From Bradyrhizobium sp. WD16 (GTDB lineage: Bacteria > Pseudomonadota > Alphaproteobacteria > Rhizobiales > Xanthobacteraceae), in NCBI RefSeq assembly GCF_024181725.1, contig NZ_CP028908.1, forward strand, positions 2,356,001-2,420,000: DNA of 64,000 nt, read 5' to 3'. The translations under genes and the position numbers were made by a program. The notes under the pieces are model-generated. The model was given only the letters and a program-made list of their open reading frames with translations. It was not told the origin of the DNA and did not search any database. Positions 16,022 to 25,232 of this stretch are shown piece by piece (position 1 is the stretch's first letter; the number at the start of each line of letters is the position of its first letter).

Positions 16022-17041
16022 ATGTTTTCAGCGCGCGCTCTCGCCCGCTTCCTGTCGGCATCGTTCCAGACCCTCGCGCAGGCGTTTCGGCCCGGCCGGT
16101 GCGGCACGGCCGCCGCCGCTCTCGCGCTCGGCTGCGCGTTGCATGGTGCTGCTGTCGCCGCCGATCAGGTCGTGCTGCGGATCGGCGATCAGAAGGGTGG
16201 CAACCGCTCGCTCCTGGAGATCTCGGGTGTCGCGAAGGATCAGCCGTACCGGATCGAATGGTCCGAATTTCCGGCGGCGGCGCCCATTCTCGAAGCCATC
16301 AATGCCGGTGCTCTCGATGTCGGCTATACCGGCGATCTGTCGTTCCTCACGGTCTACGCCGCCGGCGCACCGATCAAGGCGATCGGCGGCACGCGGTCGA
16401 ATCCGAAGTCTCAGGCGGTCCTGGTGCGCCAGGATTCAACAATCGGATCGGCAGCCGATCTCAAGGGCAAGCGGATCGCCGGAACGCGCGGCGGCTGGGG
16501 CCAGTTCCTAGTCGACGCGACGCTGGAGAAAGCGGGCCTCGAGCTTGATGAGGCGACGTTCGTGCCTCTCGGCCCGGTGGATGCCAAGATTGCGCTGCTC
16601 GCGGGTTCGGTTGACGCCTGGGCGGTGTGGGAGCCCTACATCTCCTATGCCGAACTCAAGGACGGTGCCCGCGTCATCGGCGACGGTGCGGGCCTCACCC
16701 CGACTGTCGTCTTCGTCGTCGCCTCCGATCAGGCGATCGCGACCAAGCGCGCCGCAGTGCAGGATTTCCTGCAGCGGCTCGACCGCGCCCGGCTGTGGTC
16801 GCTCGACCATCTCGACGTTTACGCCAGGAGCACGGCGGAGCTGACCAGGCTGCCGGAAGACGTGCTGCGCCGCGCCTACGAGGCGCAGCGCACCAGCCCG
16901 ATCCCGATCGATGACGCGGTCGTCCGCGAGGTCCAGGCCGCCGCCGATCGCGCCGTGCGCTACGGCATCCTCGGCAAGCCGGTCGACGTCGCGAAGGCGG
17001 TCGATCGCAGCTTCACTTCGGCGCGGGCGGCGTCGAACTGA
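16022..17041 (+). CDS. Aliphatic-sulfonate-type ABC substrate-binding protein (SsuA/TauA-like)
   Basis: A 339-aa exported binding protein. Residues 1-48 form a long signal region ending AAVAADQ. The mature protein has the SsuA family signature: LRIGDQKGGNRSLLE, the ligand-pocket segment AAAPILEAINAGALDVGYTGD, IKAIGGTRSNPKSQAVLV, and KGKRIAGTRGGWGQFLV. No permease or ATPase follows, so it probably serves the divergent importer at 12658-15549 or one elsewhere. ATG 16022 is chosen because it starts the signal peptide. It converges on upp with a 22-bp gap. Confidence 0.85.
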   Translation: MFSARALARFLSASFQTLAQAFRPGRCGTAAAALALGCALHGAAVAADQVVLRIGDQKGGNRSLLEISGVAKDQPYRIEWSEFPAAAPILEAINAGALDVGYTGDLSFLTVYAAGAPIKAIGGTRSNPKSQAVLVRQDSTIGSAADLKGKRIAGTRGGWGQFLVDATLEKAGLELDEATFVPLGPVDAKIALLAGSVDAWAVWEPYISYAELKDGARVIGDGAGLTPTVVFVVASDQAIATKRAAVQDFLQRLDRARLWSLDHLDVYARSTAELTRLPEDVLRRAYEAQRTSPIPIDDAVVREVQAAADRAVRYGILGKPVDVAKAVDRSFTSARAASN

Positions 17042-17063
17042 CGGGGACAAGTGGTGGTCGTGG

Positions 17064-17696
17064 CTATTTGGTGCCGAACATCCGGTCGCCGGCGTCGCCG
17101 AGGCCGGGCACGATATAGCCGTGGTCATTGAGCTTCTCGTCGACCGCCGCGGTCCAGATCGGGATATCGGGATGCTCTGCCTGGAGCTGGGCGATGCCTT
17201 CGGGCGCTGCCAGCAAACAGACGAAGCGCAGGTCGCGGGCGCCGCGGGATTTCAGCAGCGAGGCGGCGGCGCAGGCGGAGTTGCCGGTCGCCAGCATCGG
17301 ATCCATGAGGATGGTGGTCCGCTCGGGCAGGTCCTGCGGCGCCTTGAAGTAGTATTCGACGGCCTGCAGCGTTTCCGGATCGCGATAGATGCCGATGTGG
17401 GCGACCCGCGCCGAGGGCACCAGCGCCAGCATGCCATCGAGGAAGCCGACGCCGGCGCGCAGGATCGGGGCGAAGATCAGTTTCTTGCCGGCGATCTTCG
17501 GCGCCTGCATGGTCTGGAGCGGCGTTTCGATCTCGACCATCTCCAGAGGCAGGTCGCGGGTGATTTCATAGCACAACAGCATCCCGACCTCGTTGACGAG
17601 TTCGCGGAAGCTCTTGATCGAGCGTTCCTGCTCGCGCATCAAGGTGAGCTTGTGCTGGACCAGCGGATGATGAACGACGTGGACTTCTGCTGACAT
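17064..17696 (-). CDS. upp: Uracil phosphoribosyltransferase
   Basis: Pyrimidine-salvage enzyme converting uracil and PRPP to UMP. The 210-aa length is typical. The PRPP-binding motif is [20 protein letters not shown] (at its expected place, about residue 130), with [15 protein letters not shown] upstream and the uracil-binding [18 protein letters not shown] at the C-terminus. The start at 17696 has GGGAGCC upstream; the longer reading to 17756 adds unrelated residues. A gap of about 180 bp separates it from the MFS gene upstream on the same strand. Confidence 0.95.
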   Translation of the reverse strand: MSAEVHVVHHPLVQHKLTLMREQERSIKSFRELVNEVGMLLCYEITRDLPLEMVEIETPLQTMQAPKIAGKKLIFAPILRAGVGFLDGMLALVPSARVAHIGIYRDPETLQAVEYYFKAPQDLPERTTILMDPMLATGNSACAAASLLKSRGARDLRFVCLLAAPEGIAQLQAEHPDIPIWTAAVDEKLNDHGYIVPGLGDAGDRMFGTK

Positions 17697-17879
17697 GACG
17701 GCTCCCGCGGGCGTCGGCATGCCAGTGCGAGATCGACAAGGCCGCCTCTGGTCCACGCCCCGATGGGCCGATTATCGTCCGCCGCCATGGCGATGACAAC
17801 GCGCCCGCCGGCGCAGATGGCGGCAGCGGTCGACCAAGCTGTGGGCAATCCGGCGTCGGTGGCACAGCCGAATGCGGCT

Positions 17880-19097
17880 TCAGTCGTGCCTTGCCCGCGC
17901 CATCCACCAGTTGTAGCCGGCGCCGACGGCCATCAGCAGGCTGGTGGCGAGGAAGACCGCGCGCATGCCGACATGGCCGCCGACGAAGCCGCCGAGCACG
18001 GGGCCTGCGACCTGGCCGACATACTGCGCCGAGACGGAGTAGCCCAGCGCGCTGCCGGCGATATGATCGGGCACGCTGTGGCGAATGACGCTGGCGATGC
18101 ACGGCAACAGCCCGCCGAGCGCCAGCCCCATCAGGAAGCGCAGCAGCACGAGCTGCCATGCGGCGGTGACGAAGGCCTGGGGAACGAGCAACAGGGCGGC
18201 GACCGCGATGGCGCCGATCAGCACGTTCCAGTGGCCGATGCGATCGGCGAATTCGCCGAGCCGCGACGCCGAGAGGATGCTGCCGAGCGCCGCCGCCGAC
18301 ATGGTGATGCCGGCAATCAGCGTCACGCGCGCTGGATCGACGAACTCGGCGACATAGATCGTGATGATCGGCTCGATCGACATATTGGCGAACATCAGCA
18401 GGAGGCCGGTCACCAGCATCGCTGCGAGCGGTCCCTTGTCGGGGATCGCCCCCCAGCCGCCTTTTGCCGCCGCCCGTGCCTTCACCGCGTGCTTCTCCTC
18501 CTTGATCAGGAAGCAGGTGGCGAGGAAGGCGAGAAAGATGACGAAGCCGGCGAGCCAGAATGTTGCGCGGATGCCGATCAGCGGCGGCAATGCGCCGCCG
18601 ATCAGCGGGCCGGCCAGATTGCCGGCCATGATCCCGGACGACAGTGTGCCGATCGCCCATCCGGAGCGTGCCTTCGGCGTCTGGGTCGCCACCAGGATCA
18701 TCGACCCCGAGGAATAGCCGCCGGCGAGCCCGACCAGGAGGCGCAGCAGCACCAGCTGCCACACGCTCTCCACCATGCCCATCAGCGACATGCAGATCGC
18801 CATGCCGAAGCTGGCGCGCACCAGCATCAGCTTGCGACCGTAACGGTCGCCGAGCCGGCCCCATAGCGGCGCCACCAGCGCGGCGGCGAAGAAGGCCGCG
18901 CCATAGGCGATGCCCGACCATTGCACGATGGCGGCAGCATCGGTCGCGCCGAGCTGTTCGACATACAGCGGCAGGAGCGGCAGCAGCAGGGTCATGGCGA
19001 CGATCGTGGTGAAGGAGCCGATCAGGCACACGACGAGATTGCGTCGCCAATGGGTGTGCTCTTCGGTCGCCGCGGCGGCGGTTCCTTCCAGGGTCAT
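17880..19097 (-). CDS. MFS transporter, probable drug/metabolite exporter
   Basis: A 405-aa, 12-helix major facilitator. The loop 2-3 motif WGRLGDRYGRKLMLVRA and its pseudo-repeat in the second half (LGEFADRIGHWN) are visible, as is the motif-C-like region with GIMAGNLAGPLIGG in helix 5, which suggests an antiporter of the TetA/MdtG type. Substrate unknown. A strong Shine-Dalgarno-like AAGGAGGGAG lies about 30 bp before the ATG with no in-frame start codon nearer, so the start at 19097 is probable but not certain. Confidence 0.88.
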   Translation of the reverse strand: MTLEGTAAAATEEHTHWRRNLVVCLIGSFTTIVAMTLLLPLLPLYVEQLGATDAAAIVQWSGIAYGAAFFAAALVAPLWGRLGDRYGRKLMLVRASFGMAICMSLMGMVESVWQLVLLRLLVGLAGGYSSGSMILVATQTPKARSGWAIGTLSSGIMAGNLAGPLIGGALPPLIGIRATFWLAGFVIFLAFLATCFLIKEEKHAVKARAAAKGGWGAIPDKGPLAAMLVTGLLLMFANMSIEPIITIYVAEFVDPARVTLIAGITMSAAALGSILSASRLGEFADRIGHWNVLIGAIAVAALLLVPQAFVTAAWQLVLLRFLMGLALGGLLPCIASVIRHSVPDHIAGSALGYSVSAQYVGQVAGPVLGGFVGGHVGMRAVFLATSLLMAVGAGYNWWMARARHD

Positions 19098-19220
19098 CGC
19101 GATGAAAGTCCGGTGAGTAGGATCTCCCTCCTTAGGGGCTTTTCGCGATCGTTGGCACCCGTGCAGCGGGCATGGGGCTATGCGGGGCCCTGGCCGACAA
19201 CCGGTCCCATCGCGGCGGCG

Positions 19221-22200
19221 TCACGCCGCGCGTTGGGTCGGCGCTTCCCGCGCAAGATCCGCCAGCATGGTGGCGACGCGCCGGCGCACCTCCGTTGCGG
19301 CGGCTTGCTTGACCGGGCCATAGCCGCAGATATCGAGCGCCGCGGCGGCGATCGGGGTGAGCTTCGCCGCGCCGTGATCCGGCAGCGCGGTGAGCAGGCG
19401 CGCGATCAGGTCCTCGTACCAGGCGATCAGTTCGCGCTCCATCCGTCGCTCGGCGGTACGGCCGAAAACGTCAAACACCGTGCCGCGCAGCACCTTCAGC
19501 CGCGCCAGCACCCGGAACGGCAGGCGCATCCAGCCGCCCAGCGCGATCTTGCGCGGCCGGCCGCGGCCGTCGCGGCCGAGCGGCAGCAGCGGTGGGGCGA
19601 GATGATAGCGCAGCTTGAAATCGCCTTCGAAGTTCCGGTGCAACTCATCGGCGAAGCTGGAGGCGAGATGCAGTCGGGCGACCTCGTATTCGTCCTTGTA
19701 GGCCATCAGGCGGAACAGGGCCCGTGCCGTCGCATCGGTGAGCGGCATCTCTTGTCCGCGCGTCCGCGATGCTTCCGCAGCCCGGACGCGGTCGACCGTG
19801 GCGCGATACCGGGCGGCCCAGGCGTCATTCTGGTAGTCGGCGAGAAAGGCCTGACGGCGGTCGATGATGTCGTCGAGCGTCTGCGGCGCCTTCCTGACGG
19901 ATGGCACGCTCAGCGCCGACGGCTCGGCTACCGCCAGCCGACCAAGGGCGAAGGCCCCCTTATTGGCTCCGACCATGATGCCGTTGAGTTCGATCGCACG
20001 CTCCAGCGCGGTGAACGATACCGGTACGATGCCGCTCTGCCAGGCGGCCCCGAGCATGACGATATTGGCGTAGACGCCGTCGCCGCAGAGCCGCTCGGCG
20101 AGGGCGTTGGCATCGAGTGTCGTCAAACGACTCCCGCCGATGACGCGGGCGAGGGCGGCGAGGCGTTCATCGACAGCGAGGCTGGCATCGCGTCGCCGCA
20201 CGACGTCGCCGGTCGGCATCTCGGCGGTGTTGATCACCGCGGCCATGCCGGGACGATAGGCGGCCGAGGCCTTGGGCGAGGATGAGACCACGACATCGCA
20301 GCCGATCAGGGCGTCGGCCGCCCCCTCGTCGATCCGCACCTGGTTGATGGCGGCCGGCGTTTCGGCGAGGCGCAGATAGCTCAACACCGGGCCGAACTTC
20401 TGGGCGAAGCCCATGAAGTCGAGCACGCTCGCACCCTTGCCGTCGAGATGCGCCGCCATGGCGATCAAGGCGCCGACGGTGATGACGCCGGTGCCGCCGA
20501 CGCCGGTGACGAGGAGGTTGAAAGGCGTTGCCAGCGAGGGCAATGCCGGTTCGGGCAGCGCCGCGGCACGAGCCAGGAAGCCCTGCAGATCTGCGGCATG
20601 GCGGCGCCGTCGGCCGCCTTCCACCGTGACGAAGCTCGGGCAGAAGCCGTCGATGCAGGAGAAGTCCTTGTTGCAGTTGGACAGATTGATCCGGCGTTTG
20701 CGCCCGAGCGCGGTCTCGACCGGTTCGACACTGAGGCAGTTGGATGCCGTCGAGCAGTCGCCGCAGCCTTCGCAGACGAGGTCGTTGATGACGACAAAGC
20801 GGGGCGGATCGACGATCTGGCTGCGCTTGCGGCGGCGCCGTTTTTCGGTGGCGCAGGTCTGCTCGTAAATCAATATGGTGACGCCCGGAACATCGCGCAG
20901 TTCGCGCTGCACTGCGTCCAGCATGCCGCGATGATGCAGCGTCACCCCTGGCGGGAAATCGCCGGGCGAGAATTTCGCCGGATCGTCGGAGACCAGGGCG
21001 ATGCGGTCGACGCCTTCGGCCCGCACCGAATGGGCGATCGCCTGGACGCTGATCGGGCCGTCGACCGGCTGCCCGCCGGTCATCGCCACCGCATCGTTGA
21101 ACAGGATCTTGTAGGTGATGTTGGCCTTGGCGGCGATGGCCTGGCGGATCGCCATGGAGCCGGAGTGATAATAGGTGCCTTCGCCGAGGTTCTGGAAGAT
21201 GTGCGTCTGGCCCGTGAAGTGTGACGCCGCTACCCAGTTCACGCCCTCGCCGCCCATCTGAATCAGCGACGAGGTGTCACGGTCCATCCAGCTTGCCATG
21301 AAATGACAGCCGATGCCGGCGAGTGCCCTGGAGCCTTCGGGCACCTTGGTCGACGTGTTGTGCGGACAGCCGGAGCAGAAATAGGGCGTCCGGGTGGCAC
21401 CCGGAACCTCGATGATCCGCGCCGGTGCCGGCGCGAGCGCCGCAGCCCGGGCCGGCAGCTTCAATTCGGGAAAGAAGGCATCGAGCCGCGCGGCGACGAT
21501 GGGCGCCAGAAGGCGTGGCGACAATTCGCCGATCCAGGGAATGAGATCGGCGCCGTATTCATCGGTCTTGCCGACCATGCGCTCGGGCTTGGAGCCGGGA
21601 AAGTCGTAGAAATATTCCTTGAGCTGGCTTTCGACGATGCCGCGCTTTTCCTCGATCACCAGCACCTCCTGCTTGCCCTGGATGAAGGCGAGGGTGTCTC
21701 GCACGGCAAGCGGCCAGACCATGCCGATCTTGTAGATGTCGATGCCGAAGGACCGGCAGGCGGCTTCATCGAGGCCGAGCAGGCGTAGAGCTTCCATCAG
21801 ATCGAGATGCGCCTTGCCGGTGGTGACGATGCCGTAGTGCGCCTCGCCGACCTCATAGATGTGGCGGTCGATGGGATTGGCCTCGACGAAAGCCTCGACC
21901 GCACGCTTCTTCGCCGCCATGCGCGCCTCGATCTGCGGTCCCGGGAGGTCGGGCCAGCGGTAGTGGAGACCGCCGGGCGGCAGCACGAAATCGGGCGTTG
22001 CGAACGAACGGGGCGGCGTCAAATCGATCGAGCCGCCGGACTCGACTGTCTCCGAAATCGCCTTGAAGCCGACCCACATGCCGGAGAAGCGCGACAGCGC
22101 ATAGCCGTATTCGCCGAAGGCGAGATATTCGCTGACGCTGGCCGGGTTGAGCGTCGGCATGAAGCAGCTCATGAATGCGACGTCGGACTGGTGCGGCATC

Positions 22201-22685
22201 GACGACGACACGCAGCCGTGATCGTCGCCCGCGACCACAAGCACGCCGCCATGAGGCGAAGTGCCATAGGCGTTGCCGTGTTTGAGCGCGTCGCCGGCGC
22301 GGTCGACGCCGGGGCCCTTGCCGTACCACAGGCCGAAGACGCCCTCGACGGTGCGGGCCGGGCTGGTCTCGACCTGCTGGCTGCCGAGCACGGCGGTGGC
22401 GGCGAGGTCCTCGTTGACCGCCGGCATGAAGGTGATGCCGAGTTCGTCCAGCAGCGGCCTGGCGCGCCAGAGTTCGAGGTCGACGCTGCCGAGCGGCGAG
22501 CCGCGATAGCCGGAGATGAAACCCGCGGTCCTGAGCCCGGCCGCGCGGTCGCGCCGCGCCTGGTCGAAGGCGATCCGGGCGATGGCTTGCGTTCCGGTGA
22601 GGAAGATCCGGCCGCTCGTCCGGATGTAGCGATCCTCGAGCCGGTAATCGTCGGCCAACGGGGGCCGGGATAGCGTCTGGTCCAT
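19221..22685 (-). CDS. Indolepyruvate ferredoxin oxidoreductase family protein (fused IorA-IorB type)
   Basis: A 1154-aa TPP and iron-sulfur enzyme that oxidatively decarboxylates 2-oxo acids, classically indole-, phenyl- or hydroxyphenylpyruvate, to acyl-CoA. N-terminal pyruvate-ferredoxin-type domain (1-420), a TPP-binding domain (about 440-640) with LGEGTYYHSGS and NDAVAMTGG, cysteines in CSGCPHN and in the ferredoxin-like cluster VCEGCGDCSTASNC and CNKDFSCIDGFC, then the gamma domain starting NLLVTGVGGTGVITVG, and a C-terminal DUF6537-like region. GGAGAAG precedes the ATG. The arylacetyl-CoA product could enter the paa pathway, but the genes are not adjacent. Confidence 0.92.
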   Translation of the reverse strand: MDQTLSRPPLADDYRLEDRYIRTSGRIFLTGTQAIARIAFDQARRDRAAGLRTAGFISGYRGSPLGSVDLELWRARPLLDELGITFMPAVNEDLAATAVLGSQQVETSPARTVEGVFGLWYGKGPGVDRAGDALKHGNAYGTSPHGGVLVVAGDDHGCVSSSMPHQSDVAFMSCFMPTLNPASVSEYLAFGEYGYALSRFSGMWVGFKAISETVESGGSIDLTPPRSFATPDFVLPPGGLHYRWPDLPGPQIEARMAAKKRAVEAFVEANPIDRHIYEVGEAHYGIVTTGKAHLDLMEALRLLGLDEAACRSFGIDIYKIGMVWPLAVRDTLAFIQGKQEVLVIEEKRGIVESQLKEYFYDFPGSKPERMVGKTDEYGADLIPWIGELSPRLLAPIVAARLDAFFPELKLPARAAALAPAPARIIEVPGATRTPYFCSGCPHNTSTKVPEGSRALAGIGCHFMASWMDRDTSSLIQMGGEGVNWVAASHFTGQTHIFQNLGEGTYYHSGSMAIRQAIAAKANITYKILFNDAVAMTGGQPVDGPISVQAIAHSVRAEGVDRIALVSDDPAKFSPGDFPPGVTLHHRGMLDAVQRELRDVPGVTILIYEQTCATEKRRRRKRSQIVDPPRFVVINDLVCEGCGDCSTASNCLSVEPVETALGRKRRINLSNCNKDFSCIDGFCPSFVTVEGGRRRRHAADLQGFLARAAALPEPALPSLATPFNLLVTGVGGTGVITVGALIAMAAHLDGKGASVLDFMGFAQKFGPVLSYLRLAETPAAINQVRIDEGAADALIGCDVVVSSSPKASAAYRPGMAAVINTAEMPTGDVVRRRDASLAVDERLAALARVIGGSRLTTLDANALAERLCGDGVYANIVMLGAAWQSGIVPVSFTALERAIELNGIMVGANKGAFALGRLAVAEPSALSVPSVRKAPQTLDDIIDRRQAFLADYQNDAWAARYRATVDRVRAAEASRTRGQEMPLTDATARALFRLMAYKDEYEVARLHLASSFADELHRNFEGDFKLRYHLAPPLLPLGRDGRGRPRKIALGGWMRLPFRVLARLKVLRGTVFDVFGRTAERRMERELIAWYEDLIARLLTALPDHGAAKLTPIAAAALDICGYGPVKQAAATEVRRRVATMLADLAREAPTQRAA

Positions 22686-22955
22686 CGCCAGCTTCTCCGC
22701 GCGCGGCCGTCGGGTTGCGGCCGTCCTGGGCGAGTCTAGCTGCGGCCGCTGGGGGTGCTTTTCAAATGCGGGGGGCTGGTGCTGGTGCCGTGCAAGGCTT
22801 TTTCACCGCACCGCCTGATGCGAAAATTCCTGCCACGATGGAGAGTTGACCATTCCGGGGTCCGGCGATGCACGCTCGCCGATTGCCTTCCTTACCGCAT
22901 TGCGGCAGGTTGCGCCGGACCAACAACTTCCAACCTGACGAGAGCAAAGACCGAT

Positions 22956-23369
22956 ATGAGCCAGCTGGTGATCCGCGCCGGAGACTTCCACTTCAACGCC
23001 CGTTTCGAGGAGCAGCTGGCGCCGAAAACCGTAGCCGCCTTCCGCAAGGCCATGCCGTTCGAGAGCCACATGATCCATGTGCGCTGGAGCGGCGAGGGCG
23101 TGTGGCTGCCGCTCGGCGATCTCGACTTCGGCGTTGGCTACGAAAACCACACCAGCTACCCGGCGCCCGGGCAGATCATTCTCTATCCGGGCGGGATCAG
23201 CGAGACCGAGATCCTGCTGGCCTATGGCGGCGTCCATTTTGCCAGCAAGATGGGCCAGCTCGCCGGCAACCACTTCATAACCCTGACCTCGGGTCTGGAG
23301 CGGCTGCCCGAACTCGGCAAGCAGGTGCTGTGGAAGGGCGCCCTGCCGGTCCGGTTCGAGGAGCTGTGA
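22956..23369 (+). CDS. DUF3830 family protein
   Basis: A 137-aa soluble protein with the strong DUF3830 pattern, a cyclophilin-like barrel: RAGDFHFNARFEEQLAPKT, then PFESHMIHVRWSGEGVW, then GYENHTSYPAPGQIILYPGG and a C-terminal FASKMGQLAGNHF. Members are often near amidohydrolases or transporters; their reaction is unknown to me. ATG 22956 begins the conserved domain; the frame extends upstream without conserved residues. The 270 bp between it and the divergent IOR gene holds no other feature that I can support. Confidence 0.85.
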   Translation: MSQLVIRAGDFHFNARFEEQLAPKTVAAFRKAMPFESHMIHVRWSGEGVWLPLGDLDFGVGYENHTSYPAPGQIILYPGGISETEILLAYGGVHFASKMGQLAGNHFITLTSGLERLPELGKQVLWKGALPVRFEEL

Positions 23370-23383
23370 TCCCCTGATCTCCT

Positions 23384-23408
23384 GAGGAGGCTGCGCAGCA
23401 GCCGCCTC
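23384..23408. terminator. Hairpin downstream of the DUF3830 gene
   Basis: An 11-bp stem with one mismatch and a 3-nt loop (GAGGAGGCTGC / GCAGCCGCCTC) starts 15 bp after the stop codon. No U-run follows, so intrinsic termination is uncertain. From 23430 to 23475 there is a second weak palindrome-rich stretch (GTGCGGCAGTGCCGCAT) of the kind often scattered in rhizobial intergenic DNA. Confidence 0.4.
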
Positions 23409-23639
23409 GACGGACTGAGGCGTCATGGTTCGAGGTCGTGCGGCAGTGCCGCATGCCTCGCCTTGAGTTGCCCACGAATGCTGCGTAGCAGCGTGGCGAC
23501 GACTTGCAGTCGTGCAGCCGGTACGTCATCCTCCCTCCCGATCTGGCGCGTGTCCGATCGCCGTCCGCGCAACGGCCGGCGACCCACGCGACACGCTCCG
23601 ACCTCATTGGAGGCGGAGCAACGGTGAGGGAGTGCATCC

Positions 23640-24851
23640 GTGATCGACCGTCGCTGCCTCTTGCGGCGGACCGGCGCCTTTCTGGCCGCCGGCTCCGCCC
23701 TGTCCGCTTCATCCCGCCTTGCCTTTGCCGCCGATAGCGTGACGTTGCCGATCGGCAACGGCGAGCGGCCGATGGTGAAGTATCCGCAGAAGCGCCCGCT
23801 GATCCGGCTGACGAGCCGGCCGCCCCAGCTCGAGACGCCGTTCTCGGTCTATGCCGAGGGGCCGATCACGCCCAGCGACGCCTTCTTTGTGCGCTACCAT
23901 CTGTCGGACATTCCATATGGTCTCGATCCGGGCAAATTCACGCTCGAGGTGAAAGGCAAGGTTGACCGGCTGCTGCGACTGTCGCTCGCCGAGCTCCGTA
24001 GACTGCCGGCGGTCGAACTGATCGCGGTCAACCAATGCTCCGGCAACAGCCGCGGCTTCTTCGAGCCGCGCGTCGCCGGCGGGCAGCTTGCCAATGGAGC
24101 GCTCGGTAATGCGCGCTGGCGCGGCGTGCCATTGAAGACGGTGCTCGACAACGCCGGCGTCCAGGCCGGCGCAAGGCAGGTCACCTTCAACGGCATGGAT
24201 GGTCCGGCCAGTGACAAGACGCCTGATTTCATCAAGGCGCTGGATATCGATCATGCGAGGGACGGCGAAGTTATGCTCGCCTGGGCGATGAATGGCGAGG
24301 CGCTGCCGTTCCTCAACGGCTTTCCGCTGCGTCTGGTGGTGCCGGGCTATTACGGCACCTACTGGGTCAAGCATCTCAACGAGATCACCGTCATCGACAA
24401 CGTCTATGACGGCTTCTGGATGAAGACCGCCTACCGGATTCCGGATAACGACTGTGCCTGCGTCGAGCCGGGCTCGGCGCCAAAGGCGACCATTCCGATC
24501 AATCGCTTCAACACGCGCTCCTTCATCACCAGCCTCGCTGATGGCGCCAGGGTCAAGGCGGGCCGGACGATCACGGTCAAAGGTTTCGCGTTCGACGGCG
24601 GCAAGGGTATCAAGGAGGTCGAGCTCTCAATCGATGGCGGCAGGAGTTGGCAGCCGGCGAGGCTCGGCAAGGATCTCGGCAGATATTCGTTCCGCGAATG
24701 GCAGCTGCCGGTGACGCTTGCCGCGGGAACGCACGAATTGAAGGTGCGGGCCATCAACAATGCCGGTGCGACCCAGCCGGCCGCCGCGAACTGGAATCCG
24801 GCGGGTTACATGCGCAACGTCGTCGAAACCACCACCGTCACCGCGGCCTGA
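23640..24851 (+). CDS. sorA: Sulfite:cytochrome c oxidoreductase, molybdenum subunit (SorA-like)
   Basis: Periplasmic molybdenum enzyme oxidising sulfite to sulfate and passing electrons to the c-type cytochrome encoded next. The 403-aa precursor has a Tat-like signal (DRRCLLRRTGAFLAAGSAL). The molybdopterin domain contains the molybdenum-ligand cysteine in VNQCSGNSRG (C133), and the C-terminal dimerisation domain contains GGKGIKEVELSIDGGRSW. GTG 23640 is chosen because GAGGGAG lies just upstream and the signal follows directly. sorB starts 9 bp after its stop. The pair fits the SorAB enzymes of sulfur-oxidising alphaproteobacteria. Confidence 0.92.
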   Translation: MIDRRCLLRRTGAFLAAGSALSASSRLAFAADSVTLPIGNGERPMVKYPQKRPLIRLTSRPPQLETPFSVYAEGPITPSDAFFVRYHLSDIPYGLDPGKFTLEVKGKVDRLLRLSLAELRRLPAVELIAVNQCSGNSRGFFEPRVAGGQLANGALGNARWRGVPLKTVLDNAGVQAGARQVTFNGMDGPASDKTPDFIKALDIDHARDGEVMLAWAMNGEALPFLNGFPLRLVVPGYYGTYWVKHLNEITVIDNVYDGFWMKTAYRIPDNDCACVEPGSAPKATIPINRFNTRSFITSLADGARVKAGRTITVKGFAFDGGKGIKEVELSIDGGRSWQPARLGKDLGRYSFREWQLPVTLAAGTHELKVRAINNAGATQPAAANWNPAGYMRNVVETTTVTAA

Positions 24852-24860
24852 GGCATCGCC

Positions 24861-25169
24861 ATGAAACGTCTGATGATCCTGTCGGGCCTGGCGCTGCTCG
24901 CCGGCATTGCCGCGCTGCAGGCCAATCCCGTCAATTACAAGCTCCCCAGGGAGACTGCCGCCTTCAAGCCCGGCAGCAATGTTGAGGTGGTCCAGGCCAA
25001 TTGCAGCGCCTGCCATTCGGCGGACTACATTGCCACCCAGCCGCGGGGGCCGAAATTCAAGAAAGAGTTCTGGCGGGCCGAGGTCGCCAAGATGATCAAG
25101 GTCTATGGCGCCCAGATCGATGAGGCGGATGTCGGCAAGATCGCCGATTATCTGGCGGAGAACTACTGA
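24861..25169 (+). CDS. sorB: Sulfite:cytochrome c oxidoreductase, cytochrome subunit (SorB-like)
   Basis: Monohaem c-type cytochrome that accepts electrons from SorA. The 102-aa precursor has a signal peptide (residues 1-21) and a single haem-binding CSACH (C48, C51, H52); M85-region VAKMIKVYG offers the likely methionine ligand. A sulfite oxidase gene and a small CxxCH gene 9 bp apart define the SorAB arrangement. It converges on the sugar-isomerase-like gene. Confidence 0.9.
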   Translation: MKRLMILSGLALLAGIAALQANPVNYKLPRETAAFKPGSNVEVVQANCSACHSADYIATQPRGPKFKKEFWRAEVAKMIKVYGAQIDEADVGKIADYLAENY

Positions 25170-25232
25170 AAGCCGTCGCTTCCCGGGGGCGATCTCGAGG
25201 CGCGGCCTGCTGCTCCTTGCTTATCCCCTGGC

